From GWE2-42-39 sp942493345 (GTDB lineage: Bacteria > Bacteroidota > Bacteroidia > Bacteroidales > Prolixibacteraceae), in the NCBI GenBank assembly GCA_942493345.1, contig OW818695.1, forward strand, positions 806,001-870,000: a stretch of DNA of 64,000 nucleotides, written 5' to 3'. A program made the translations under genes and the position numbers. Position 1 is the stretch's first letter. Each line of letters begins with the position of its first letter. Of this stretch, positions 9,701 to 18,860 are shown piece by piece. The notes under the pieces were generated by a model. That model had not been told where the DNA came from. It made no database searches and saw only the letters and a list, made by a program, of their open reading frames with translations.

Positions 9701-12700
9701 AGCGACGGCACCCTCAGAAACCCTGAATCCCGCTGGGGTGGTATCATGCGTAAAATTGAAACAACCGACTTCGAAACGGCCAACATCGAATTCATCGAAT
9801 TCTGGATGATGGATCCCTTTGTTTACGATGAAAACGGAGAAATGGTAGGCGGAGACCTTTATTTCAATCTGGGCGAAGTTTCAGAAGATATCTTGAAAGA
9901 CTCCAAAAAATCGTTTGAAAACGGACTTCCTTCCAGCGAAATAGTAACCAAGGTTGACACCACTATTTGGGGGCGTGTTTCAACCCAGCAATCGCTGGTC
10001 AACGACTTCAATAATAATATTCAAAGCCGGCAATATCAGGATATAGGGATCGATGGGTTGAGTGACAACGATGAAAAAACGTTTTACGACGATTATCTGC
10101 AATCATTATCAACAATCCTCGACCAGAATTCTTATTCCAAAGCAGAAAACGACCCATCTTCCGACAACTTTCATTATTTCAGAGGTTCCAATTTCGATCA
10201 GGCAGAAACAAGTATTCTTGACCGGTATAAAAACTACAATGGCCCCGACGGAAACTCTCAGGCCTCCGAAATGTCGGATGAAAGCTATACAACCAGCGCC
10301 ACCTCCATTCCGGATATGGAAGACATAAACAACGACAATACCGTAAACGAATACGAACGCTATTACCAGTACAAAGTCAGCCTCCGTAGAAACGACATGG
10401 AGGTAGGGAAAAACTATATTGCCGACAAAAGACATGCTTCCGTAAAACTCAAAAACGGACAAATGGGCGAAGTTGACTGGTACCAGTTTAAAATCCCGGT
10501 AAAAAAGCCGGATCAGGTTTTCGGTTCGATCAGCGATTTTAAGTCTATCCGTTTCATGAGGATGTTTATGCACGGGTTCAAAGACCCTACCATTTTGCGC
10601 TTTGCAACGCTTGATCTGGTCCGTGCTGACTGGCGAAAATACGAACGCACACTGGAAGAAGAAACCGATGCGAATACGGGACAAGCAACATTCGATATTT
10701 CAGCAGTCAATATTGAAGAAAACGGAAGTAAAGAACCTGTAAACTACATCCTTCCTCCAGACATCAACCGGGCAATAGACCCGGCCAACACACAAATTCT
10801 TCAATTGAACGAACAGGCGCTGGTTTTAAAAGCAAACGATCTGGAACAAGGAACTTCAAAAGCCGCCTATAAAAGCATCTATCTCGATTTCCGTAATTAT
10901 AAACGGCTGCGCATGGAAGTACATGCCGAAGAAATTGAAGGCTACCCTCTGGACGACGATGAACTTTACCTCTTTGTCCGCATGGGGTCGGATTACAATT
11001 ATAACTATTACGAGTACGAAGTTCCGTTAAAACTAACTGCTCCGGGTAAATACAACGAAAAATACAAAGCAGACCGCTATGCCGTATGGCCCGATGAAAA
11101 CCGCATCAATGTAGCGCTGGAGCAATTCACCAACGCCAAGCAGGCCCGCGATGCCGAATTGCGTACTGCCGGATCGGGCTTGAAAATTACAGATGTTTAC
11201 CCGGTAACAGACAAAGAATGGATGGACGGACGAAATACCATTTACGTGAAAGGACGACCCAACCTGGGTAATGTTGAGGTCATGATGATTGGTATCCGCA
11301 ATAAGAAAGGAACCATCAATACCGGACCGAAATCGGTGGAAGTATGGGTCAACGAATTACGCCTCACCGATTTTGACGAAGACGGCGGATGGGCTGCCAA
11401 TGTTCGTGTATCTACACGGTTGGCCGATTTGGGTTCAGTAACTTTTGCAGGACGAACCCGATCAGCAGGTTTTGGAAGTATCGATAAAAAAGTAAACGAA
11501 CGGGCGCTCGACGACCTGGTTGAAATTGATGTTTCGTCGAACCTGGAACTGGGAAAATTCTTTCCCGAAAAAGCCAATGTTCGGATTCCTCTGTACCTCG
11601 GTTATTCGAAGCGTGTGAGCAACCCGAAATACAACCCGCTCGACCCGGATATTCTAATGAAAAATGCTCTGGCAAACCTAACAAACAAAACAGAAAAGGA
11701 TTCGATCAAACAGATTGCACAAGACTTTGCAACACGTACCAGCATTAATCTTACCAACGTTAAGGTTGATAAAACTTTCAATAAAAATAAATCCCGCCTT
11801 TACGACCCGACAAATTTTGCTTTTACTTATTCATACAACGAAGTCTTCACCCGGAATGTAAATACCGAGTTCAATATAAACAAAGACCACCGCGGGCTTT
11901 TATCGTATAATTTCAATAGCGTTCCCGAACCAATTGAACCGTTCAAAAAAGTTAATTTCATGAAGGGAAAGGCATTTCGGCTGATCAAGGATTTCAATTT
12001 TTACCCCTTGCCATCACAGATTTCATACCGGGTCGATATAAACAGGCATTACAACGAAGTGCAACTGCGGAACATTACCAATCCGAGTATGATTATTCAG
12101 CCAACATACGATAAAGATTTCCTGCTCAATAACTACCTCGATCTGATTTACAACCTAACGAGAACCCTTAAAATTGATTTTTCATCACAAAAAACAGCAC
12201 GTATTGACGAACCGGAAGGCCGTATTAACCGCCGGGACGATGATTACGAATGGAAACGGGATTCGATCATGACCAATCTCTTTGACATGGGAAGACCCAC
12301 CTGGTATCATCATTTATTCAACGCGTCGTATACCCTTCCTATCAATAAACTGCCGGGGTTTGATTGGGTATCGGCCTCTGCCCGCTACACGGGAATGTAT
12401 GATTGGAGCGCCGGAGCAATTACCGCCCCAACCATTGAACTGGGAAACACCATTGAAAACTCAAGACTCGCCCAATTAAACGGACAGGTAAGCCTAATCT
12501 CACTGTACGACAAAGTTAATTTTCTGAAACAGGTGAACGAAAAATACGGAAAAGGCACTTCCAGTAGCCGATCGTTAAGAAGCCGATCTCAAAATCGCGC
12601 GAGTACTCCGGTAAAAAAAGACGAAGGGCCACAGATGAAAACGGTGAAGTACGATGGCGACAATATTAGTTTAAAACCCAACGTAGCTCGATCGATCACC

Positions 12701-14326
12701 CATAAACTGGGGACTGAATCAGTACAGGTAAAATTTACTGATTCAAACGGAAACCCCATTGAAGGCGAAGTACGGATAAATAGTAAAGACCGAATTACTT
12801 TTACAACTCCGAAGGAATATAAAAATGTACAGGTAAGTGTCACTGGTCAAGTTGAACAGCAAGAAAGTGTACTATTGAATATTGCAAAACGAACCACCCG
12901 AATTTTAATGGGAGTCCGCTCTCTTTCTATATCCTACTCAACTACCGACGGTACCGTGTTACCGGGGTTCCTTCCCGAACCCAAGTTCTTCGGATCGGGC
13001 AAGTATGTTCCCGATGTCAACTTCAGTAATGGTCTTAGTTCGACAACAGCACCTGGTTTGCCATTCCTGCTCGGTTGGCAAGATAAAAACTTTGCCCGCC
13101 ACGCAGCGGAAAATGGATGGGTTACCACCGACTCGACCCTCAACTCGGCATACCAGATGACTCATATTGAGGATATAAACCTCCGGGCCAATATCGAACC
13201 CATTGGCGACTTGCGTATCGACGTGAACGCCAACCGTACCTATTCGGAGAATACCAGCGAATTTTATTTTTACGACAATACATCCGGCAAGTTTAACAGC
13301 GCCAATAAAACGATGAGGGGTAACTTCACCATGTCGGTAAATACATGGAAAACGGCATTCAGTAAAATGGGAAAGGAAGGTGTACAGGCATCCGAAGCAT
13401 TCCAGCAATTCAAGGCCAACCGGATAACAGTTGCACGAAGGCTGGCAAGCCATCGCATCGTGAACGAAGTGGAAGAATACGATCCGCAGATGGTTATTTC
13501 GGAATCCAATTTCCCGGTTGGATACAGCGAATCGGCCCAACAGGTTTTAATCCCTGCCTTCATTGCCGCATATACCGGGCAGGATGTGAATAAAGTTTCA
13601 TTGAGCCCCTTCCCTTCCCTCCGGTTCATCCGCCCCAACTGGCGAATCAGTTACGACGGAATGATTACCCAAGTGGAAGGACTAAATAAAATATTCAAAA
13701 CATTAAGTTTTACCCACTCCTATCGTTCAACATACAACGTCGGTTCGTTTACAACCAACCTCGAATACGACGAAACGATGTATGAAGATGGATTCAGCTA
13801 TGTCCGCAATACTATTGGCAATTTTGTTGGCCAATACGACATCAGTTCAGTCAGTATCAACGAACAGCTTAACCCATTGATCAACGTCGACATGACATTT
13901 ATGAACGATATGACCTTCCGGGGCGAAATCAATAAAACACGAAACCTATCACTAAGCCTTGCAAACAATCAGTTGACAGAGGTATTAAGCGACGAATACA
14001 GTTTGGGGCTGGGATACCGTTTCTCGAAAATGAACCTGATCATCAAAACAAAGAAATCACAAAAATCGTACTCAAACGATCTCAACCTCAGGGCCGACCT
14101 GGCATTCAGTAAAAACAGGACCATTTTAAGGCCGTTGGACGAAGAAGGACAGTTAACCGCCGGACAAAATACGGTAACCATAAAAACCACTGCCAATTAC
14201 ATGTTAAGCGACCGTTTTGAGTTGCAGATGTATTTCGACAAAATAGTAAATCAACCACAGGTAGGCTCATACAACACGGCATCAACGAATATTGGCGTGA
14301 GTTTCCGGTTTACCCTGGCACAGTAG
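6794..14326 (+). CDS. sprA: SprA, outer-membrane translocon of the type IX secretion system
   Basis: SprA forms the giant outer-membrane beta-barrel through which T9SS cargo (adhesins, hydrolases) leaves the periplasm. The 2,511-residue length, the N-terminal signal sequence (KNIILLFFVMIILSVWG) and repeated motifs such as IEFWMMDPF, YIDDFE and WVNELRL agree with the family. No ATG lies before the signal peptide. The start must be a TTG at 6788 or 6794; AAAGG at 6783-6787 is correctly spaced only for 6794, which I chose. The frame is intact through 7.5 kb. No other T9SS gene (porK-N, porT, sov paralogues) is in the window. Confidence 0.95.
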   Translation: MKRLSKNIILLFFVMIILSVWGNPSATNLNSADKNYQDNLPQVSDSLEIDTTGVLPYPFKDQPEFIFPDKKDSSSLFLKDPSNIKTEIEYDPASGEYTFYEKMGTLNYRLPKSMSAKDYLKFDVEQSIKDYWRERRQIQDLDEKGGLTPSLTIGGEAFNRIFGGNTIDIKPQGYVEVSFGYKMNTNENPNLAENLRKTPTFDFDQKIQMNVMGKIGEKMQMRVNYNTEATFDYENKMNIDYAGTEDEILKKIEAGNVSLPLNGSLITGGSNLFGVKAEMQFGKLNLTTIFSQNKGETKVVETEDGAQKTTFDIDVADYDANRHFFLSQYFHDHYDQALKNLPIIQTSITINKIEVWVTNKTSNFQESRNILAFMDLGEQTPNIYNKVPEFAGNSGSPYPENIYPFNDANNLYQAITTNYAAVRDIENINQTLSPLKSYGFTGGNDFEKIEQARKLNESEYSVNLNLGYISLNSSLNTDEVLAVAFNYTANGKTYQVGEFSSDGIDAPKTLVLKLIKGTNLSPRLPSWDLMMKNIYSLNAYELTSEDFVLDIVYLNDATGTYVNYLPDTKIQGHILLNVMNLDQLNSQLDPGRDGVFDYIDGITLNSKTARVIFPIAEPFGRHLRDSIGNASLADKYTFQALYDSTQTKAQQDAEHNKFRLQGSFKGSSSSEISLGAINVARGSVKVTSGGQTLIENIDYIVDYTLGRVRIINPGLLESGAAIQISTESEDLFSMQRKTMMGAYANYAFNDNFNMGATVLHMQERPLTQKVDYGEDPISNTMIGMDLRYNTQSQLLTTLVDKLPFINTKETSTISIEAEYAQLFPGHSKVISSDGAAYIDDFESTKTAIDMTSRQSWVLASTPQLQPMFPEGNLDNNLAYGYNRAKLAWYTIDPMLLRNSVNTPGHIKDDKEQQSNHFVREVFQKEIFPDREMATGIPTNIAVLDLAYYPEERGPYNYDSRATAYSAGVNSDGTLRNPESRWGGIMRKIETTDFETANIEFIEFWMMDPFVYDENGEMVGGDLYFNLGEVSEDILKDSKKSFENGLPSSEIVTKVDTTIWGRVSTQQSLVNDFNNNIQSRQYQDIGIDGLSDNDEKTFYDDYLQSLSTILDQNSYSKAENDPSSDNFHYFRGSNFDQAETSILDRYKNYNGPDGNSQASEMSDESYTTSATSIPDMEDINNDNTVNEYERYYQYKVSLRRNDMEVGKNYIADKRHASVKLKNGQMGEVDWYQFKIPVKKPDQVFGSISDFKSIRFMRMFMHGFKDPTILRFATLDLVRADWRKYERTLEEETDANTGQATFDISAVNIEENGSKEPVNYILPPDINRAIDPANTQILQLNEQALVLKANDLEQGTSKAAYKSIYLDFRNYKRLRMEVHAEEIEGYPLDDDELYLFVRMGSDYNYNYYEYEVPLKLTAPGKYNEKYKADRYAVWPDENRINVALEQFTNAKQARDAELRTAGSGLKITDVYPVTDKEWMDGRNTIYVKGRPNLGNVEVMMIGIRNKKGTINTGPKSVEVWVNELRLTDFDEDGGWAANVRVSTRLADLGSVTFAGRTRSAGFGSIDKKVNERALDDLVEIDVSSNLELGKFFPEKANVRIPLYLGYSKRVSNPKYNPLDPDILMKNALANLTNKTEKDSIKQIAQDFATRTSINLTNVKVDKTFNKNKSRLYDPTNFAFTYSYNEVFTRNVNTEFNINKDHRGLLSYNFNSVPEPIEPFKKVNFMKGKAFRLIKDFNFYPLPSQISYRVDINRHYNEVQLRNITNPSMIIQPTYDKDFLLNNYLDLIYNLTRTLKIDFSSQKTARIDEPEGRINRRDDDYEWKRDSIMTNLFDMGRPTWYHHLFNASYTLPINKLPGFDWVSASARYTGMYDWSAGAITAPTIELGNTIENSRLAQLNGQVSLISLYDKVNFLKQVNEKYGKGTSSSRSLRSRSQNRASTPVKKDEGPQMKTVKYDGDNISLKPNVARSITHKLGTESVQVKFTDSNGNPIEGEVRINSKDRITFTTPKEYKNVQVSVTGQVEQQESVLLNIAKRTTRILMGVRSLSISYSTTDGTVLPGFLPEPKFFGSGKYVPDVNFSNGLSSTTAPGLPFLLGWQDKNFARHAAENGWVTTDSTLNSAYQMTHIEDINLRANIEPIGDLRIDVNANRTYSENTSEFYFYDNTSGKFNSANKTMRGNFTMSVNTWKTAFSKMGKEGVQASEAFQQFKANRITVARRLASHRIVNEVEEYDPQMVISESNFPVGYSESAQQVLIPAFIAAYTGQDVNKVSLSPFPSLRFIRPNWRISYDGMITQVEGLNKIFKTLSFTHSYRSTYNVGSFTTNLEYDETMYEDGFSYVRNTIGNFVGQYDISSVSINEQLNPLINVDMTFMNDMTFRGEINKTRNLSLSLANNQLTEVLSDEYSLGLGYRFSKMNLIIKTKKSQKSYSNDLNLRADLAFSKNRTILRPLDEEGQLTAGQNTVTIKTTANYMLSDRFELQMYFDKIVNQPQVGSYNTASTNIGVSFRFTLAQ

Positions 14327-14353
14327 CAAAATAAAAATTATTCAATAATACTT

Positions 14354-14383
14354 TTCAGATGAAACCCAGTGTTGCCATCTGAA
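14354..14383. terminator. Possible bidirectional terminator between convergent genes
   Basis: TTCAGATG (14354-14361) and CATCTGAA (14376-14383) form an 8-bp stem in the 57-base gap between sprA and the convergent regulator gene. Neither side has a strong U-tract, so termination efficiency is uncertain. Confidence 0.35.
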
Positions 14384-15067
14384 TTAATCCCCAAACCGAT
14401 AGCCTATGCCTGATTCTGTAATCAGCAGTGTCGGTTTCGAAGGATTATCTTCAATTTTTTTCCTTAATTGTGCCACAAATACCCTCAGATATTGAGTTTG
14501 TTCCACATAACTGTAGCCCCACACTTCTTTGAGAATGTACTGGTGAGTAAGTACGCGTCCCTGGTTACGCGCCAGCAAACAAAGCAGGGAAAATTCGGTG
14601 GAAGTAAGTTTCAGAATTTCCTTGTTTTTTCGTGCCACATGATTAATCATGTCGATACTTAGCGATCCGAATTCCCAAACCGGCGTGTCGTTTTTATTTT
14701 CTCCCGCACGAATAGCTGCACGGATACGAGCTAGCAATTCGCCACTCCGAAAGGGTTTTGTGAGATAATCATTGGCGCCTAAATCCAAAGCGGCAATAAT
14801 ATCTTCTTCCGAATTTCGTACCGATAAAATAATAACCGGCTTAAAAAACCATTCTCTCAGTTTCTTTAAAATCTCCAGCCCTTCAATGTCGGGCAACCCG
14901 AGATCGAGAATGATCAGTGAAGGATTATGGGTCGCAGCATCCACCAAACCGTCCCGTCCGTTTGACGAATGGAGGGTTTTGTAACCGTTTGCGGAGAGTG
15001 TTATTTCGAGCAGACGGCGAATCTGCAACTCATCGTCAATTATTAATATGATTTCATTTTCATTCAT
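14384..15067 (-). CDS. OmpR/KdpE-type response regulator
   Basis: A 227-residue regulator with a receiver domain (about 5-120; acidic pair D11-D12, phospho-acceptor D55 in LIILDLGLP, conserved K in LTKPF) and a winged-helix DNA-binding domain (about 130-227, ending TESGIGYRF). The ATG at 15067 overlaps the kinase gene by 8 bases; an upstream in-frame start adds 21 unlike residues and is less likely. The closest familiar family is KdpE. It is encoded after a KdpD-like kinase and a TrkH transporter, so potassium or osmotic control of trkH is the natural inference. Confidence 0.9.
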   Translation of the reverse strand: MNENEIILIIDDELQIRRLLEITLSANGYKTLHSSNGRDGLVDAATHNPSLIILDLGLPDIEGLEILKKLREWFFKPVIILSVRNSEEDIIAALDLGANDYLTKPFRSGELLARIRAAIRAGENKNDTPVWEFGSLSIDMINHVARKNKEILKLTSTEFSLLCLLARNQGRVLTHQYILKEVWGYSYVEQTQYLRVFVAQLRKKIEDNPSKPTLLITESGIGYRFGD

Positions 15068-16601
15068 TCTCAAGTTGTAGTTTTGTGATATCCGGATTTT
15101 CAGAAGGAATCCGTATGGTAAATTTTGCACCGCCGTTTTTCCGGTTACAAACCGTTATCGACCCTTTATGGGCTTCAACAAAGCCTTTTACGATTGATAA
15201 ACCAAGCCCCAGACCGCCCGTTTTGCTGCCGTCGACCCTAAAAAACTTTTTAAATACATTCTCCAATGCTTCTTCAGGGAATCCGGCGCCCTGGTCTGTT
15301 ATTCGAATTATCAATTCACTATTTTCGTGGCCGACACTCAGTTGTATGACCGAAGTTGCCGGTGCATATTGCGACGAATTAAACAACAGGTTATACAATA
15401 CCTGTTCCATCAGGCCAAAATCAATTTTAACCAGAGGCATGTTTTCCGGAATATTTATCTCCAGAGAATAGGGTTTCATCTCATCCTTTAAATCTTCAGC
15501 AACTTTATTCACCAGATCATTTATATCGTACCAGTCCAGACGTACAGAAATATGGCCGCTTTCGAGGCGCGACATATTCAGCAGATTTTCGATCAACCGG
15601 TTCAGGCGAAGCGAAGCAGTAAATATTTCGTTGCTTAACGCGGATTGAATATTCCCAGGGTGCGGTGAATTCAGTAAAGTATCGGAAGCCCCCATAATGG
15701 TGGCAACAGGGATCCTCAATTCATGAGAGATCGAGTTGAACAACGTCTTGTACAAGCGGTCCGATTCATCGAGAAAACGTGCTTTCTGAGCTAATTCTCC
15801 AAGAAATTCCCGTTCCAGTGCATTCGAAATCTGTGAGAGGAAGGTGTCCCAAAATGTTTTCTGACTCCCAGAAAACAGTTTTTCAGACTTTACAGCTAAA
15901 ACGCCGGGAGTAAGCCGATTCCCGGGGAGAGGATAAAACGTATACTCAACTAAAGGAAATGTATCAGTAAAAAAGCCTGCTATCCGGGAATTTTTAAATA
16001 CCCACTCGGCCACCTCGTGTTCTTCCGGCGTAAGTTTTTTTTCTTTTTGCAACCTTCCGGAAGAATGCAGGATGTTGTTCCCATCCTGCAAAATAAAAAG
16101 AGAGTTCACCGAAAAGTGGTGATTTATTTTCCGAATGGCAGTTACCAGAACCTCATCAATACCGCAGGCTTTCGAAAGCTCCCGGGTTAGCTGAAACAGA
16201 GCATTAGTCCGTTCTTCTCTCTCCCGCGCCAGTTTTTCCTGTTTCCGCACCTTGGTTGTCAATACCCCATTTACCAGGGCAACAATGAAAAACATGCCGA
16301 ACATTAAAATATCCTCTGCTTTATCGATATGAAATGTATAATGGGGAGGAATAAAGAAAAAGTTCCAAACCAGTGCGCTCAATGTAGAGACCATAAATAC
16401 AGGGCCGATCCCCATAAAGGTAGCAAGAATGGAAACAACAAATAACAATATGAAGGAAACTACGTGGTAACTTTCGGTATTGGAGAGGGGAATACATAAC
16501 AATGTTGTAACCCCAACAATTGCAAAGGATAGTACGTAATGATTAATCTTTGAATTAAAATCCGGGAAGCGCCTGTTTTTTAAAATTACCTTTTCATTCA
16601 T
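15060..16601 (-). CDS. Short KdpD-like sensor histidine kinase
   Basis: A 513-residue inner-membrane kinase. Residues about 20-115 hold four transmembrane segments of the DUF4118 type, including the characteristic WNFFFIPPHYTF (79-90). A GAF-like region follows (about 145-260), then HisKA with phospho-acceptor H293 in SISHELRIP, and HATPase (NLLFNSSQY, DQGAGFP, GGLGLGLSIVKG). Full KdpD carries an N-terminal ATP-binding KdpD domain and a USP domain of several hundred residues; both are absent. No kdpFABC genes are near. It overlaps the response-regulator gene and lies 84 bases after trkH, so all three may be one operon. Confidence 0.9.
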   Translation of the reverse strand: MNEKVILKNRRFPDFNSKINHYVLSFAIVGVTTLLCIPLSNTESYHVVSFILLFVVSILATFMGIGPVFMVSTLSALVWNFFFIPPHYTFHIDKAEDILMFGMFFIVALVNGVLTTKVRKQEKLAREREERTNALFQLTRELSKACGIDEVLVTAIRKINHHFSVNSLFILQDGNNILHSSGRLQKEKKLTPEEHEVAEWVFKNSRIAGFFTDTFPLVEYTFYPLPGNRLTPGVLAVKSEKLFSGSQKTFWDTFLSQISNALEREFLGELAQKARFLDESDRLYKTLFNSISHELRIPVATIMGASDTLLNSPHPGNIQSALSNEIFTASLRLNRLIENLLNMSRLESGHISVRLDWYDINDLVNKVAEDLKDEMKPYSLEINIPENMPLVKIDFGLMEQVLYNLLFNSSQYAPATSVIQLSVGHENSELIIRITDQGAGFPEEALENVFKKFFRVDGSKTGGLGLGLSIVKGFVEAHKGSITVCNRKNGGAKFTIRIPSENPDITKLQLENE

Positions 16602-16685
16602 TTTACCTATAAAAATACAAAATTAAACAAATCACATTCCCTTTTCGGCATGAGTTTTAATTGTAAAATATGGGGTTTCTTTGAA

Positions 16686-18125
16686 TTATTTTTTCCAAAA
16701 ATTGACTGAAAACAAGACCAATATGGGGTATATTTCCAGGCGTCCGACAAGCATCAGAAAGGAAAGAAGCAGTTTTCCCATGTCGGGCAAATGAGCAAAG
16801 TTACTAACCGGCCCAACCGTTCCGATTCCCGGTCCAATTCCAGCCATACAGGTTGCCACCGAACTGGAGGCCGTTTCTCCGTCAATGCCCTGCAATACTA
16901 GTAAAATACTTCCTGCCAGAAAAACCAGCAAATAGACTACAATAAATGATAATACCGACCTGTTTGTATTTTCGTTTATCGGCTTTTTATTCAGGCGTAT
17001 CTGCAATACGGCATGAGGTGAAAACAACTGGCGAAAAAACCGTTTAATATTCTTTAACAGGATTAAATGCCGGGCCATTTTTATCCCACCTGCCGTTGAT
17101 CCGGTACTTCCGCCAAGGAACATCGCAAAGAAAATGATTACCCAGGCAAATACAGGCCATTGCAGATAATCGGCCGAGGCAAATCCGGTACAGGTAATGA
17201 TAGAAATAACCTGAAAAAAGGCATCACGAAACGCTTCTTCAAATGGCTTTTTCATGGTAAAATACAAGGATGCTGTTACAATAGAACCAATCAAAAAAAC
17301 GACCAGTAAATAAAATCTCAGTTCCTCATTTTCTTTCACCTTTTTAAATTTCATTTTCAGTATGTAATAGTGAACCACAAAGTTGATGCCTGCCAAGAGC
17401 ATAAAAATCATAATTACATATTGTATATAAGGAGAATACGAAGCAATACTGGTGTTTTTTGGAGAGAACCCGCCGGTTGCAACAGTTCCGAAAGAATGGC
17501 AGACACTTTCAAAAAAACTCATCTTCCCAACCAACAGCAGGATTACTTCAGCAACCGTTAGTCCAATGTAAATCAATAGCAAACGAGCCCCAACCGCCTT
17601 TATCTTCGGCTGTATCTTCTCCTGTAACGACGATTCGAGAGTAAAAAGATGATAACCGCCTATTTGCAAGGTCGGCATAATAATAATAACGAGTACAATG
17701 ATTCCGATACCTCCAATCCAGTGGGTTAAACTTCGCCAAAACAAAATCGATTTTGGCAATACTTCAATATCAGTTAATATCGATGCCCCGGTTGTCGAGA
17801 AGCCAGAAACGGATTCAAAAAACGCATCCACAAAAGAAGGAATGGATCCGGAGAAGATGTATGGAAGACATCCGATCAGAGTCAAAAAAAGCCAAGAAAA
17901 CGTTACCGTCAGATAGGCTTCTTTCTGTTTTATTGTAGCATCGTTCCCCCATTTTTTACTTACCAGAAAACAAATTACCCCAAGGATAAATGAGATAAGC
18001 ATAGACATCAAAAAAGGCTGCGTTTCCTCTGAAAAATAAATTGCAACACCAACACACCCCAGTAACGCACCCGCAGTTATGAAAAGATTACTGCTTATTA
18101 CTTTTAATATTATCCAGAGATTCAT
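16686..18125 (-). CDS. TrkH/KtrB-type potassium uptake channel subunit
   Basis: A 479-residue multi-pass inner-membrane protein of the Trk/Ktr/HKT family. The four M1-P-M2 repeats are visible through their selectivity-filter segments, such as SGFSTTGASIL, FGTVATGGFSP, TCTGFASADY and AGIGPGIGTVGP. Such channels import K+ with a cytoplasmic RCK partner (TrkA or KtrA), which is not encoded here. I chose the ATG at 18125, giving MNLWIILKVI; a start 14 codons upstream is possible but adds a polar stretch. It is first in a minus-strand group with a KdpD-like kinase and KdpE-like regulator. Confidence 0.92.
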   Translation of the reverse strand: MNLWIILKVISSNLFITAGALLGCVGVAIYFSEETQPFLMSMLISFILGVICFLVSKKWGNDATIKQKEAYLTVTFSWLFLTLIGCLPYIFSGSIPSFVDAFFESVSGFSTTGASILTDIEVLPKSILFWRSLTHWIGGIGIIVLVIIIMPTLQIGGYHLFTLESSLQEKIQPKIKAVGARLLLIYIGLTVAEVILLLVGKMSFFESVCHSFGTVATGGFSPKNTSIASYSPYIQYVIMIFMLLAGINFVVHYYILKMKFKKVKENEELRFYLLVVFLIGSIVTASLYFTMKKPFEEAFRDAFFQVISIITCTGFASADYLQWPVFAWVIIFFAMFLGGSTGSTAGGIKMARHLILLKNIKRFFRQLFSPHAVLQIRLNKKPINENTNRSVLSFIVVYLLVFLAGSILLVLQGIDGETASSSVATCMAGIGPGIGTVGPVSNFAHLPDMGKLLLSFLMLVGRLEIYPILVLFSVNFWKK

Positions 18126-18573
18126 TATTCTATTTTCTTTTAAGCCACATGAGATGTCTGAGGGCAAAACTTAATTTTGCTTATCCCGTTGTATTTGATG
18201 AGAGTCTCTAACATATTAAATTTCAGAACCATATAAAGAACAAACAAATGAACTATTATTCCGGATATTTCTCTGTTTGTAAAGTCTGTGACACACATTC
18301 AATTACCATACAAAATAGAAAAGGATAGTGTAAAGTATATGTAAAAATTAGCCGACTAAGCATAAAAATTTTATAAAGATGTAATCTGCTAAAAGCGCGA
18401 GGACCCTTCGAAAAAATGATATAGGAAGAACAATCGGCAAGAAATCAACATCAATAAATTTCGACATTTGAAGGGGTACATGAATCTACAAAAACTCTAA
18501 TCTTTACTGCACTCAAATTATTTCTATGCCCTTCCATTTATTAAGAAACTGAATAATTATTCTTAATTTCCAA
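18126..18573. other. AT-rich intergenic region between trkH and the trp leader
   Basis: About 450 bases with no supported gene, RNA or repeat. It must hold the minus-strand promoter of trkH, but no clear TAnnTTTG/TTTG pair for that direction was found. Confidence 0.4.
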
Positions 18574-18603
18574 TTTGAATATTGTTTTTCCCAATTATAT
18601 TTT
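18574..18603 (+). promoter_or_regulatory. Candidate trp operon promoter
   Basis: TTTG at 18574-18577, 18 bases, then TATATTTT at 18596-18603 resembles the Bacteroidetes primary-sigma consensus (TTTG, 19-21 bases, TAnnTTTG) with one mismatch and a spacer one base short. Transcription would begin near 18610, about 20 bases before the first putative Trp-leader reading frame. Confidence 0.35.
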
Positions 18604-18628
18604 CTTCTTTTACGGCAAATAAATAACA

Positions 18629-18694
18629 GTGGTCAAAAATACAAATACAATATGGCTTCCGTGGTGGGGTCTTCTTATTAAAAATGAGGAGTAA
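18629..18694 (+). CDS. Putative first Trp leader peptide (21 aa)
   Basis: A GTG-started frame of 21 codons contains the stretch IWLPWWGLLIKNEE, with three Trp codons (18653, 18662, 18665), and ends with tandem stops TAA-TAG. Its Trp codons lie within the 5' arm of a hairpin (CAATATGGCT 18648-18657 with AGCCATATTG 18696-18705, and a nested 9-bp stem). A terminator-like hairpin follows at 18722-18750. This is the architecture of a ribosome-mediated attenuator. The GTG start and translation are inferred; there is no recognisable ribosome binding site, which is usual in this phylum. Confidence 0.5.
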   Translation: MVKNTNTIWLPWWGLLIKNEE

Positions 18695-18721
18695 TAGCCA
18701 TATTGGTATTTTTAAGATATT

Positions 18722-18750
18722 GGCCTGTTTCTCATAAAGCAGGTCTTTTT
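18722..18750 (+). terminator. First attenuator terminator of the trp leader
   Basis: GGCCTGTTT (18722-18730) pairs with AAGCAGGTC (18737-18745; two G-U pairs), followed by TTTTT at 18746-18750. The 5' arm can instead pair with AGCCATAT (18696-18703) through ATATTGGCCT (18717-18726) with two bulges, giving a mutually exclusive anti-terminator. Confidence 0.6.
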
Positions 18751-18767
18751 ATTTAAAACAAATTGAG

Positions 18768-18836
18768 ATGAATAGTATCATGTTGACAAATTGGTGGTGG
18801 CACAGAAGTTTTTCACAATCCCGTGGAAGGAAGTAG
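18768..18836 (+). CDS. trpL: Second Trp leader peptide (22 aa, Trp-Trp-Trp)
   Basis: An ATG frame of 22 codons contains three consecutive Trp codons at 18792-18800 (LTNWWWHRSF) and ends at TAG 18834-18836. A strong terminator lies 24 bases past the stop, and trpE starts 97 bases past it. AAGTAGCT (18831-18838), overlapping the stop codon, can pair with AGCGGCTT (18863-18870) at seven of eight positions and so block the terminator. Stalling at the Trp codons would leave it free; a ribosome at the stop codon would cover it. TGTTGACAAA (18781-18790) also pairs perfectly with TTTGTCAACA (18849-18858). This is strong evidence for classical trp attenuation. Confidence 0.85.
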   Translation: MNSIMLTNWWWHRSFSQSRGRK

Positions 18837-18860
18837 CTACTATTGCATTTTGTCAACAGG

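Noticed and set aside
10109..10684. 191-codon minus-strand frame inside sprA (also others at 12959-13540)
   Set aside because: Composition follows the antisense of sprA codons; no family resemblance.
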